DNA from: Paraburkholderia hospita
GTDB taxonomy: Bacteria; Pseudomonadota; Gammaproteobacteria; Burkholderiales; Burkholderiaceae
Assembly: GCF_002902965.1 (NCBI RefSeq)
Contig: NZ_CP026106.1
Location: 1,488,001-1,552,000, forward strand
Direction of reading: 5' to 3'
DNA length: 64,000 nucleotides
The translations under genes and the position numbers were made by a program. Below are positions 34,390 to 42,747 of this stretch, in pieces (position 1 is the stretch's first letter; every line of letters starts with the position of its first letter). Below the pieces are notes generated by a model that worked only from the letters and a program-made list of their open reading frames with translations, was not told where the DNA came from and searched no databases.

Positions 34390-35393
34390 GCCGCTTCCTG
34401 TCGCTGATGCCCGTGAGCGGGCGTGTCGATGTCCGTTGCCACTTCGGCGCGCCATGGGCAATCGAAGAAGGCCCTGCGGGCGTACGGGAGATTCCGTATC
34501 ACGTGCTGCTGTCGGGGCGCGCGGTGCTCGAAGACGGTAACGGGCCGCCCGAGCATCTGGCCGCGGGCGACATCATCGTGTTTCCAACGGGCAGCCCGCA
34601 CCGCATCCACGACGGCAGCGGCGCGCAGCCCGTCCCCGTCACGGAGCGGCGCAACATCATGCTGACGGTCGCGGAGAATAGCGGCACGGGCGACACGGTC
34701 GACATCCTGTGCGGCCGCTTCCTGCTCGGCGCCGTGCCGGACCGGCTGCTGCGCGATCATTTGCCGTCGCGGCTGGTGGTGCGCAGCGGCGCGCAGACGA
34801 AGACCCATGCCGACGCGGCGGCGAATGGCGAACAACCGGACGGCGTCGCGGGCTCGCGGCTCGCGCGGCTCATTCAACTGATGCGCGAAGAGGCAACGGA
34901 CGAATGCCCCGGCAGCGAAACCCTCGTTAATCATCTGTCGGCGGCTCTGTTCGCGTTGACGCTGCGCTTCGCAAGCGAAGCGGCGCATCCGCCGCACGGG
35001 CTGCTGGCGCTGGCGGGGCGTCCGCGCCTGCAGGCGGCCGTCTCGGCGATGTTCGAATCGCCCGGCAAGCCGTGGACGCTCGATCAGTTCGCCGCGCTGT
35101 GCAACATGTCACGTGCGACCTTCGTTCGGCAGTTCCAGGAGGCGATTGGCCGCTCGGCGACCGACGTGCTCACGGAAGTCCGCATGACGATCGCGGGCCG
35201 CATCCTGCTCGAATCGACGACGCCCGTCGGCGATATCGGCGAGACGGTCGGCTATCAGTCAGAAGCGGCGTTCCAGCGCGTGTTCAAGAAGCAGATCGGC
35301 GTGACGCCCGCGCGCTGGCGTGCATCGGGCGGGCACTTGCAGTCGGCGCAGGATGCCGCGGCGGATGAAGCTGCGGCGGACGCAGAGCAATAG
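34377..35393 (+). CDS. AraC-family regulator with N-terminal cupin
   Basis: 338 residues. The N-terminal cupin (YHVLLSGRAVLE, LAAGDIIVFPTGSPHRIHDG) is the sensor; the C-terminal part has two HTH motifs (WTLDQFAALCNMSRATFVRQF and GDIGETVGYQSEAAFQRVFKK, then GVTPARWR). This layout (cupin_6 AraC) is common next to oxidoreductase genes. It is divergent from the lipoamide-dehydrogenase-like gene, which may be its target. The start lies within the 12-bp repeats and has only a weak GGCGG site upstream. Confidence 0.88.
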   Translation: MDLLSRFLSLMPVSGRVDVRCHFGAPWAIEEGPAGVREIPYHVLLSGRAVLEDGNGPPEHLAAGDIIVFPTGSPHRIHDGSGAQPVPVTERRNIMLTVAENSGTGDTVDILCGRFLLGAVPDRLLRDHLPSRLVVRSGAQTKTHADAAANGEQPDGVAGSRLARLIQLMREEATDECPGSETLVNHLSAALFALTLRFASEAAHPPHGLLALAGRPRLQAAVSAMFESPGKPWTLDQFAALCNMSRATFVRQFQEAIGRSATDVLTEVRMTIAGRILLESTTPVGDIGETVGYQSEAAFQRVFKKQIGVTPARWRASGGHLQSAQDAAADEAAADAEQ

Positions 35394-35646
35394 AGAATTT
35401 CATAAACCGCACAGCATGCGCCGGGGCCCTTGCGACCGGCCGTGTGCATCTCTCGGAAACCCTTGCCGCACAAGGCGTCGAGCCATCACGCAGAAGCCGC
35501 GCGTGACGCTTCACGACGCCTGCGCCTAAAAGCGGTGAGCCGATCGAGCATCTTCATGAGACGCGCCGACATTAACGGCCATCCGATGCGCACCTACAGT
35601 TGAGCCATCCCGTCGCCGACGGCAATGCTTCTCGAAGGTGCTCAAC

Positions 35647-35985
35647 ATGAAACGCGTCTATCAAGCTCTCGTTCTCGCGGCGGCATTGGGTCTGCCGCTC
35701 GCAAGCCACGCTGAATCTCAATCGACGGCGACGCGCGCGCAGGTTCGCGCCGAGCTGATCGGCGCGCAGCAATCCGGCCAGTACCCGCAAAGCGACACGA
35801 ACTATCCGGAGCCGGCAAATTACTCGGCCGCTGCGCCTCACGTGTTCCATCGCTCGCATGATCTGATCGCGACTTCGTATGGTCCGTCGGTCAGCGGCAG
35901 CGCTGGCTCGGGTTTCCGCACGACGCGCGCCCGCTCGCTGGCAGGCGCATCGTCCGCATTCGACGACATCTATCGCGGCCAGTAA
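35647..35985 (+). CDS. DUF4148-like exported protein
   Basis: 112 residues. A signal peptide ending ASHAE is followed by TRAQVRAELIGAQQSGQYPQS, the pattern of small Burkholderiaceae DUF4148 exported proteins of unknown function. I start at ATG 35647 (GAAGG upstream); a GTG three codons earlier is possible. It lies 33 bp ahead of grxC and may be co-transcribed with it. Confidence 0.8.
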   Translation: MKRVYQALVLAAALGLPLASHAESQSTATRAQVRAELIGAQQSGQYPQSDTNYPEPANYSAAAPHVFHRSHDLIATSYGPSVSGSAGSGFRTTRARSLAGASSAFDDIYRGQ

Positions 35986-36018
35986 CGCGCCGCATTCACT
36001 ACGCTCACGGAGATAATC

Positions 36019-36285
36019 ATGTCCGCAATCACGATCTACACGACACCGACGTGCCCCTACTGTCTCGCCGCGAAGGCGCTGCTCAAGAAGAAGGGTCTGT
36101 CGTACGAGGAAATCAACGTGCAGAGCGACCGTGCCACGGCGCTCGCGTTGATGGAACGCACGGGACGCCGCACGGTGCCGCAGATTTTCATCGGCGAAAC
36201 GCATGTGGGCGGATTCGACGATCTCAACGCGCTGGAAACCGCGGGGAATCTCGATCCACTGGTCGAGTCCAACGCGGTGCGTTGA
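36019..36285 (+). CDS. grxC: Glutaredoxin 3
   Basis: 88 residues, the usual length. Dithiol active site CPYC at residues 12-15, cis-Pro region RTVPQIFIG, and GGFDDLNAL for glutathione binding. It reduces protein disulphides and glutathione mixed disulphides in the cytoplasm. A strong terminator follows 27 nt after the stop. Confidence 0.95.
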   Translation: MSAITIYTTPTCPYCLAAKALLKKKGLSYEEINVQSDRATALALMERTGRRTVPQIFIGETHVGGFDDLNALETAGNLDPLVESNAVR

Positions 36286-36312
36286 GCGCGACGCGCGAGT
36301 CTGGAAAGACTC

Positions 36313-36347
36313 AGCCGCGAACGGCAGCGCGTCGTTCGCGGCTTTTT
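36313..36347 (+). terminator. Intrinsic terminator after grxC
   Basis: A perfect 11-bp stem (36313-36323 with 36333-36343) with a 9-nt loop runs straight into TTTT. Confidence 0.92.
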
Positions 36348-36363
36348 ACTTTGTGCTCGCGCG

Positions 36364-37254
36364 TCACGAACCGACGCGCGGCAGATACGTCGCGGGATTG
36401 ATGGGCTTGCCGTCCTTGCGGACTTCGAATTGCATCGAGCCGTTGCCGTGGTCCGTCGCCGCCATCTCGGCGATCGTTTCGCCGCGTTTGACGCTCGTGC
36501 CTTCCTTGACGAGCAGCTTGCGGTTGTGTCCGTACGCGGTCACGAGCGTGTCGTCGTGCTTGATGACGATCAGCTTGCCATAGGGCTTGCCGCCGTCGCC
36601 CGCGAACACCACGCGGCCCGACGTCGCCGCTTTGACGGGATCGCCGGCTTTGGCCGCAATCACGATCCCCTTTGACTTGCCCTGTCTATACGCCGCGCTC
36701 AGCGTGCCGCGCGCAGGCCAGACGAAGCTCGGCTTGCCGGTGTCCGCGCTCTTGTCGTCCTTCTTGTCGGTGCTATCGGCCTTGTCCGTTTTTGGATTGA
36801 TCTTCGCGGCGTCGTCGGGCTTTGCGGGCGCGCTCGTGCGCTGTTGCTTTGCCTGAGCGGATGACGCAGGGGCATCGCTGCCGCTGACTGCGTCGGATGG
36901 CGGCGTGACGCGCAGCACGCCGCCTGTTTCGATGTGGCCCGGGTCGGTGAGGTTATTCCACTTGATGATGTCTTCGCTGCGTTGCCCGTGGCTCGTCGCG
37001 ATGCGATAGAGCGTGTCGCCGGGCTTCACGCGGTAGTAGCCGTCGGACAGCGGCTTGTCGGCATTGACGGGCGGGCGCCGTGCCGGACGTTCGGTCGAAG
37101 CGGGCGACGCTGCCTGCTGCGGAGGCTGCTGGAGCGACCGATCTTCGGGCGTCATCTGCCAGGGCAGCGTCGTGCAGCCGCCGATGAGCGATAGCAGGGC
37201 GAGGCCCGCGCTCGCGCGCGCATGCGTGCGGCGCTTCGGTTGCGTAGGTGTCAT
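36364..37254 (-). CDS. LysM/M23 (LytM) lipoprotein, probably catalytically degenerate
   Basis: 296 residues. Lipobox near residue 27 (LIGGCT), LysM domain at about 73-117 (YYRVKPGDTLYRIATSHGQ), a Lys/Asp-rich linker, and a LytM/M23 domain at about 180-290. The zinc-ligand positions look lost: GKSKGIVIAA where active enzymes have H and D, and MQFEVRKDGKPINP where HxH-type residues are expected. This resembles NlpD and EnvC, which activate cell-wall amidases rather than cut peptidoglycan. It is therefore a likely division or cell-separation factor in the envelope. Confidence 0.85.
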   Translation of the reverse strand: MTPTQPKRRTHARASAGLALLSLIGGCTTLPWQMTPEDRSLQQPPQQAASPASTERPARRPPVNADKPLSDGYYRVKPGDTLYRIATSHGQRSEDIIKWNNLTDPGHIETGGVLRVTPPSDAVSGSDAPASSAQAKQQRTSAPAKPDDAAKINPKTDKADSTDKKDDKSADTGKPSFVWPARGTLSAAYRQGKSKGIVIAAKAGDPVKAATSGRVVFAGDGGKPYGKLIVIKHDDTLVTAYGHNRKLLVKEGTSVKRGETIAEMAATDHGNGSMQFEVRKDGKPINPATYLPRVGS

Positions 37255-37482
37255 GTCGGTCTTCCTCTTGTCGTTCTGCGATGCCGCGGCATCGGTTCGC
37301 GCGTGCCGGGCGAACGGCGTGGCGCGGACCGGGCAGCGCAGAACGGAAATCTGACAGACAGCCGTGACGGATGTTTCTGGAATCCTGAATGTTTTACGGT
37401 ACTTCGCGTTTTTGCTTTTTACGCGCGCAATTGTGTTGCGAAGCGTCGACTGCTGTGTGGCATGTGTGCCACACAGCCGCGA

Positions 37483-37719
37483 TCACGGGCGGCGCTTTTT
37501 CCACGCGTAATCGGCGGGCGGATCGGACGCGCCGGCCTTGCCGACGGAGCGCGGGTTCTCGCTGCAGAGCGTGACGAAGCTCACGTCATCGCCGGCAGCC
37601 TGCTTCTTGCGCAGCGTTTCGGTGAACGCGAGCGCTTTGGTCATTTCGTCGGCGGCGAACCGCTCGAAGCGAGCGGTTCCCGTCGACGTGCCTTCTTCCA
37701 GCCAATACACGACGAACAT
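37483..37719 (-). CDS. Small hypothetical protein
   Basis: 78 residues, MFVVYWLEEGTSTGTARFER at the N-terminus, with a basic C-terminal tail ending KKRRP. AAGGAAAC precedes the ATG. No domain is recognised. It lies 31 bp downstream of the phosphoesterase gene on the same strand and may be co-transcribed. Confidence 0.6.
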   Translation of the reverse strand: MFVVYWLEEGTSTGTARFERFAADEMTKALAFTETLRKKQAAGDDVSFVTLCSENPRSVGKAGASDPPADYAWKKRRP

Positions 37720-37750
37720 GTGTTTCCTTCAATCAACTTCGACAACGGCA

Positions 37751-39448
37751 TCACGCGAGATCGAGCGCCCCCGTCAGATCGCCGATGGGCGTCAGCCCGT
37801 TCTGCACCAGCGCACGGTCACGCAGCGCGACGCCATCCAGTGGCGCTAGCCCATGCACGCGGCTGATCAGGCGCAGGATCGAGTTGGTGTCGTACACCGA
37901 GTGATCGACATAGCCCTTCTTCGCGAGCGGCGAAATGATCAGCGCGGGAATGCGCGAGCCCGGTCCCCAGCGGTCGCCTCTGGGCGGCGCGACGTGATCC
38001 CACCAGCCGCCGTTCTCGTCGTGCGTGACGACGATCACTGTGTTCTGCCATTGTGGGCCGCGCTGGATATGCTCAATGACGTTCGTGATATGCCGGTCGC
38101 CGGACTCGACGTCCGCGTAGCCCGCATGCATGTTCAGATTGCCCTGCGGCTTGTAGAACGTCACGGCGGGCAGGCGCCCAGCGTCGATATCGGCGATGAA
38201 GCGGTTGGTCGATGCGTCGTCGCCGACGCCGCCGTCGCGCAGATGCCGCGCGCGCGCCGCCGTGCCGGGCGCGAAGTTCGCGAAGTAGTTGAACGGCTGA
38301 TGGTGATACTGGAAGTCGGGCACGGCGCCCGTATCGCGATGATCGAGCGCGTATTGCCAGGCGCCGCTATACCACGCCCAGTCGACGCCCTTGTCGCTCA
38401 GCCGGTCGCCGATCGTCGCGTAACGCTGCGGCGGCAGCACCTTCGGGTCACCTGGATTGGCGAGCGCGGGATCGCCGCCCTCGGCGGGGCGCACCATGCT
38501 CGGCTGATAGGGCGGCGCCATCGTGTTGACCGCGTAGCCGTCGGGTGTGAACGGGCCGTCGCTGACGAACACGGGTGGGCCTTCGAGGGCCGTCTTCGGC
38601 GAATTGGGCGCCTGCTTCAGCCGCGTGCCCGTCGGGTCGTCGCCTTCGACGACGGATACGAGCTTCTTCCCCGGCCCGCTGCCGATGTCCGGCACGAGCG
38701 GCGCCTGCGCGGAAATCAGAAAGATGTGGTTGAGCCACGAGCCACCGAACGCGGCCATGAAGAAGTTGTCGCACAGCGTGTACTGCTGCGCGAGCGCCCA
38801 CAGCTTCAGCGATTCGCCGGAGCTGCGGTAATGGCCCATCACGAGGCCGCCCGAATCGCCCCATGCGGCGAACTGGTTGTTGCGGCCTGCGTTGATCTGC
38901 ATCTGGTTCTGATAGAAGCGGTGCACGAGATCGCGGGTGATCACGCTGTTCGGCAGCGGCGCGCCGTGCGCGTCGGTCAGATGGAACGGCTGGTTGCGCA
39001 ATCCGGCGATATCGCGTTCGGCAATCATGTAGCGCTTGCCGTCGACTTCCTGCGCTTGCGGCACGAGGCCGCCCCAGATTTTCGGCAGCGTGGCGAGCGG
39101 CGTGTTGCCGTCGCGGTCCAGTTGCACGTAGCGCTCGGGCGTGACGGCGGAGAGCGGATACTGCACGCCGGGGAAGTTGCCGAACAGGTTCGCGAAGCTG
39201 CGGTTCTCCGCGTAGATCACGACGATGCGCTTGACCTGATCGCGCAACGCGTTGTCGAGCCGTGCGTCGGCCGCGCTGCGCGGCGCGCCCGTCGAGGCGC
39301 TGTCCACCGACTGGCAGCCCGCCAGCGCGAGGCCGAGGCCCGCTGCGGCAAGGCCCGTCAGGACGCGGCGGCGGTCGGGATCGTCGGGGCGGTCGTCGGC
39401 GGGGAGATCGGAAGCGGTGGGCAGATTGGGGTCGTCGTGCTCGTTCAT
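37751..39448 (-). CDS. AcpA-like phosphoesterase, Tat lipoprotein
   Basis: 565 residues, PF04185 phosphoesterase family (acid phosphatase AcpA / phospholipase C type). After a polar 25-residue lead come DRRRVLTGLAAAGLGLALAGC, combining a twin-arginine motif with a lipobox, so it is exported folded and lipidated. Core motifs: RIVVIYAENRSFANLFG (near 75) and VVTHDENGGWWDHVAPP (near 480). It lacks the C-terminal repeats of the phospholipase at 7.3-9.4 kb. It should hydrolyse phosphomonoesters or phospholipid head groups in the envelope. AGGAG lies upstream of the ATG. Confidence 0.88.
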   Translation of the reverse strand: MNEHDDPNLPTASDLPADDRPDDPDRRRVLTGLAAAGLGLALAGCQSVDSASTGAPRSAADARLDNALRDQVKRIVVIYAENRSFANLFGNFPGVQYPLSAVTPERYVQLDRDGNTPLATLPKIWGGLVPQAQEVDGKRYMIAERDIAGLRNQPFHLTDAHGAPLPNSVITRDLVHRFYQNQMQINAGRNNQFAAWGDSGGLVMGHYRSSGESLKLWALAQQYTLCDNFFMAAFGGSWLNHIFLISAQAPLVPDIGSGPGKKLVSVVEGDDPTGTRLKQAPNSPKTALEGPPVFVSDGPFTPDGYAVNTMAPPYQPSMVRPAEGGDPALANPGDPKVLPPQRYATIGDRLSDKGVDWAWYSGAWQYALDHRDTGAVPDFQYHHQPFNYFANFAPGTAARARHLRDGGVGDDASTNRFIADIDAGRLPAVTFYKPQGNLNMHAGYADVESGDRHITNVIEHIQRGPQWQNTVIVVTHDENGGWWDHVAPPRGDRWGPGSRIPALIISPLAKKGYVDHSVYDTNSILRLISRVHGLAPLDGVALRDRALVQNGLTPIGDLTGALDLA

Positions 39449-39733
39449 CGGTCAGTCTCCTGGCACAGTGAATCGCAAAAGAGGCACAGCGGGGCAGGGC
39501 GAAAGGCGGCGCGCCTTGGCGTCGGCCGCGCGCCAACCGCATCGTCGCATTCGTCAAGGGCGGTTAGCAACCCGTTTGGCGGCTTGTTTTGCGCCCTGTT
39601 TGGCAAGGCGGTTGCGTTTTGGATAGTTTGCTGATCTGGCTTGGCCCGGCCATGCGTCGGGCGTGGTCACGGATGATGGCGCGCTGGCGGTTTGCCGCAA
39701 ATCACGCGCGGCAAACCTGCCCGGTGGCAGCGG

Positions 39734-40438
39734 CTACAGGCTTCCCTTCAGCTCATCGAGCGACACGCCAAGCTCGCCCGCGAGGTGCGTCACGAGCGCT
39801 TCGAGCCGCTCGACGCGCTCGCTCAACTCGCGCTGCTGCGCGCGCAGCGCTTCGAGTTCGCCGGGCGGCAGCGGCTCGTCGGAGAGTGCCGCGGCGCCGA
39901 TCTGTTCGGGCGTGGGCTCGCCGCACAGCAAATGCATCCAGCGGCTCTCGCGCTCGCCCGGCGTGCGCCCCAGCTTGACGACGCGCGGCGGATCATTGTC
40001 GGCAAGCTCTTCGAGAAACGCCTCGACGGACGACGTATCGGCGAAGCCGTGCAGGCGGGCGGTGGCGAGCCGCAGCTCGGCTGCCGTCTGCGGGCCGCGC
40101 AGCAGCAGTGCCGTCAGCAGCGCCGCCGACTGGCGCGGCAGGCCGAGCACGCGCTCCATGTTGTGCTCGAAGCGCGGCACGCGGCTGCTGCTGCCTTCGA
40201 GCACCAGCGAAAGGCGCTTCATGGAGTTGATCGCGTCGAGAATCTCGGATTCGCTGACGTTCATCACGGGCGAGCGCGAGGTCTTCTGATTGCAGCCCGA
40301 CGCGAGCGAATTGAGCGACAGCGGGTAGGTGTCGGGCACGGTGTGCTGCTTCTCGAACAGCACGCCCAGCACGCGGGCTTCGAGCGGCGTGAGCGCCCGC
40401 ATGGCGGGGCGCGGGGTATCGTCGGTGGTGGAATTCAT
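39734..40438 (-). CDS. YceH-like DUF480 protein
   Basis: 234 residues. Two winged-helix-like halves: LTPLEARVLGVLFEKQHTVPDTYPLSLNSL with GCNQKTSRSPVM, then LLLRGPQTAAELRLATARLHGF, followed by a Leu-rich coiled coil (LRAQQRELSERVERLEALV). This is the pattern of YceH/UPF0502, of unknown function. I start at ATG 40438 rather than 40504, since the family N-terminus begins just inside; the ribosome site is weak. Confidence 0.88.
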   Translation of the reverse strand: MNSTTDDTPRPAMRALTPLEARVLGVLFEKQHTVPDTYPLSLNSLASGCNQKTSRSPVMNVSESEILDAINSMKRLSLVLEGSSSRVPRFEHNMERVLGLPRQSAALLTALLLRGPQTAAELRLATARLHGFADTSSVEAFLEELADNDPPRVVKLGRTPGERESRWMHLLCGEPTPEQIGAAALSDEPLPPGELEALRAQQRELSERVERLEALVTHLAGELGVSLDELKGSL

Positions 40439-40563
40439 GGGCAATAGACTCGATAGAAAGCCGCGTGTGCGACGGCGCGAGCGCACAGGCTCGCGCGTTA
40501 GCATAGTCTATTGCCGTTGGCGGCGGGACTGGAAGCGTTCCGGCCGTCGCTTCGCTGGGGGTG

Positions 40564-40953
40564 CTACGGCATGTCGTACGGATCGTCGGGCACGTCGAAG
40601 ACGGTGTCGTCCACGTCGAGTTCGATCGAACAGCTGTCCGTCGACGCCGGCTGCGCCCTCGACACTTCGACATGCTGACGCACGAGATCCCTCAGACGAT
40701 CCTGCACGACGCGGCGTTTGGCCGTATCGAGCGCGGTATAGCGGTCGATCTGGGCATCGCCGAGCTTGAGCGTCACGACGCAGCGCGCATCGAGCGTCGT
40801 GTCGCGGGCCGTTTCAACGACCCAGGAGAGCATCAGATAGGTCGTCGGGCCTTCCTGATAGGCGCTGACAGTGGGCGCTTTCGGCGATTCAAAGGTCCCG
40901 ACGAGGGCCAGTTCGATTTCCTCGATGCGCTGCGACAATCCAATCGTGTCCAT
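40564..40953 (-). CDS. Hypothetical acidic protein (possibly DUF3022)
   Basis: 129 residues with an acidic C-terminus (DVDDTVFDVPDDPYD). The start at 40953 has AGGAG seven bases upstream; the longer frame to 41274 is antisense to the Mop-protein gene and not credible. The name DUF3022 is from memory of similar Burkholderia proteins and should be checked. No function is evident. Confidence 0.7.
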   Translation of the reverse strand: MDTIGLSQRIEEIELALVGTFESPKAPTVSAYQEGPTTYLMLSWVVETARDTTLDARCVVTLKLGDAQIDRYTALDTAKRRVVQDRLRDLVRQHVEVSRAQPASTDSCSIELDVDDTVFDVPDDPYDMP

Positions 40954-41151
40954 GGCTGCTCCTTTATCGGTTTTCCTCTGAAATATGTATGAGCAACCGG
41001 GATGCCACTGTCCCGTCAGGCACGCGTGACATTGCGCGCCGCGAAGGGCCGACAGCGCCGATGGCGGGCTGTCACAGGCCGCGCGGTACACTGCGGACTT
41101 GCCGTTCGTCCATACTGAACAACACACAGGGGCAACCCGAAGGAGAGTCGC

Positions 41152-41577
41152 ATGCGTACCAGCGCCCGTAATCATTTCGCCGGTCAGGTCACGGCCGTCA
41201 AGGCCGGCGCCGTCAACGACGAAATCACGCTCCGCACCCAGGACGGACTCGAAATCGTCGCGGTAATCACGCACGGCAGCGCGTCGTCGCTAGGGCTCGC
41301 GGCGGGCAAGCCGGCGTTCGCGCTCGTCAAGGCTTCGTCGGTGATCGTGATGGTCGATGCCGACAGCAGCAAGGTGTCGGCGCGCAACTGCATCGCGGGC
41401 ACGGTCGCGTCGGTCACGAAGGGCGCCGTCAACAGCGAGGTCATCATTTCGGCGGCGGGCGGCGCCCAGGTCGCTGCGATCGTCACCAACGACAGCGTCG
41501 ACCGTCTCGGCCTCGCCAGCGGCAAGGCGGCTGCGGCGATCTTCAAGGCTTCGAGCGTGATCGTCGGCGTCGATTGA
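41152..41577 (+). CDS. Di-Mop molybdate-binding protein
   Basis: 141 residues made of two tandem Mop/TOBE domains of about 68 residues: SARNHFAGQVTAVKAGAVND and SARNCIAGTVASVTKGAVNS each begin a repeat, and each ends in KASSVIV. Such ModG-type proteins bind and store molybdate in the cytoplasm. GGAGAG precedes the ATG. It leads a plus-strand group with a molybdopterin-domain protein and a ModE-type HTH protein. Confidence 0.93.
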   Translation: MRTSARNHFAGQVTAVKAGAVNDEITLRTQDGLEIVAVITHGSASSLGLAAGKPAFALVKASSVIVMVDADSSKVSARNCIAGTVASVTKGAVNSEVIISAAGGAQVAAIVTNDSVDRLGLASGKAAAAIFKASSVIVGVD

Positions 41578-41742
41578 GCGCCGACGCCGGGCGCGGGCGG
41601 CGGCACACGCCTCGCATGTCATAAGCCGTGCGATATGCCGCCTATGTCGCGTTTCCCTTCGGCAGCCAGCCAGTTAGCAGCGTAATATACCCACCGATAC
41701 ATCGTGCGGCATGACAGCGTCGCAACGCAATGGAGATGGACG

Positions 41743-42234
41743 ATGGGAATGACTGGCTCGGCGGCGCTGCCGCTGCAGGAGACGACGGCAGGCGCCGTCA
41801 TGCTGGCGGGCGATTTTCTGCGTCCGATGCAGGTGACGATCGACGATCTGCGGCAGCACGCGAGCGTGACGGCCGATCCCTTCGACCTGCGCTGCTACAC
41901 GACGAACCGCTTCATCCGCAAGGTCGATCAGTATCGCGGCGTGCTGCTGAAGGATCTGATCGACATGGCGGGCCTGCGCAACGACCGGCCGGGCGATTTC
42001 AAGCGGACCATTTTCATCGTGCACGCTCACGACGGCTACGCGGTGACCTTCTCATGGCATGAGCTGTTCAACACGCCGATCGGCGAACGCGTACTGGTCG
42101 CGTTCGAGCGCGGCGACCAGCCGCTTTCCGTCGACGAAGGCGCGCCCATTCTGTTTTCAGCCGCTGACATTCTGCCCGCGCCGCGTCATGTGAAACGGCT
42201 GGCGGGTGTGGTTGCGCGCGTGCTCGAGCTTTGA
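41743..42234 (+). CDS. Small molybdopterin-binding-domain protein (SUOX-like)
   Basis: 163 residues resembling the oxidoreductase molybdopterin-binding fold: LAGDFLRPMQVTIDDLRQH, YRGVLLKDLIDMAG, then VHAHDGYAVTFSWHELFN. It is far smaller than sulphite oxidases and lacks a clear catalytic-Cys motif, so it may bind a pterin or serve as an accessory. I start at ATG 41743 (GGAG eight bases upstream). Context with the Mop and ModE-like genes supports a molybdenum link. Confidence 0.75.
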   Translation: MGMTGSAALPLQETTAGAVMLAGDFLRPMQVTIDDLRQHASVTADPFDLRCYTTNRFIRKVDQYRGVLLKDLIDMAGLRNDRPGDFKRTIFIVHAHDGYAVTFSWHELFNTPIGERVLVAFERGDQPLSVDEGAPILFSAADILPAPRHVKRLAGVVARVLEL

Positions 42235-42335
42235 TGCGATCAACGTGGTGGTGTTTGCCGGCGTGAGCTGGCCGCCGCGCACTGGTGCAAGTGCCGATTG
42301 AAGTCCTGCGTATGGCATCGTGTATGCTTGCGCGC

Positions 42336-42722
42336 ATGAGTCAACCGGCAAACAACATGAAGACATCGGCACATCCAAAGCCCGAGGTGCGCTTCAGAAT
42401 GCGCATTCAGCAGGAAGGCACGATCGCGCTGGGACCGGGAAAGGTCGCGCTGCTCGAAGCGGTGCGCGAGCATGGTTCGATTTCGGCGGCGGCGCGCAGT
42501 CTGAACATGTCGTATCGGCGCGCGTGGCTGTTGATGGATGAATTGAACCGTTCGCTGAAATCGCCGGCGACGATATCCGAGCACGGCGGCCAGAGCGGCG
42601 GCGGCAGCGCGCTCACGCCCGTCGGCGAGGAGATCATCCGGCTCTATCGCGGCATCGAAGCGCAGGCGTACGCCGCATGTGCCGACGATATCGCCGCGCT
42701 TACGAAGATGGTGCGGCGGTAG
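42336..42722 (+). CDS. ModE-type winged-helix regulator without Mop domain
   Basis: About 128 residues: GPGKVALLEAVREHGSISAAARSLNMSYRRAWLLMDELN is the LysR-like HTH of ModE, and SALTPVGEEIIRLYRGIE is its end. The C-terminal di-Mop sensor of full ModE is missing. The stand-alone di-Mop protein 1.2 kb upstream could supply it in trans, which is an inference. Start uncertain: ATGs at 42312, 42324, 42336 and 42357 are all possible and none has a strong ribosome site. Confidence 0.85.
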   Translation: MSQPANNMKTSAHPKPEVRFRMRIQQEGTIALGPGKVALLEAVREHGSISAAARSLNMSYRRAWLLMDELNRSLKSPATISEHGGQSGGGSALTPVGEEIIRLYRGIEAQAYAACADDIAALTKMVRR

Positions 42723-42747
42723 ATCTTGAACTGTTTGCGCGTGACGC

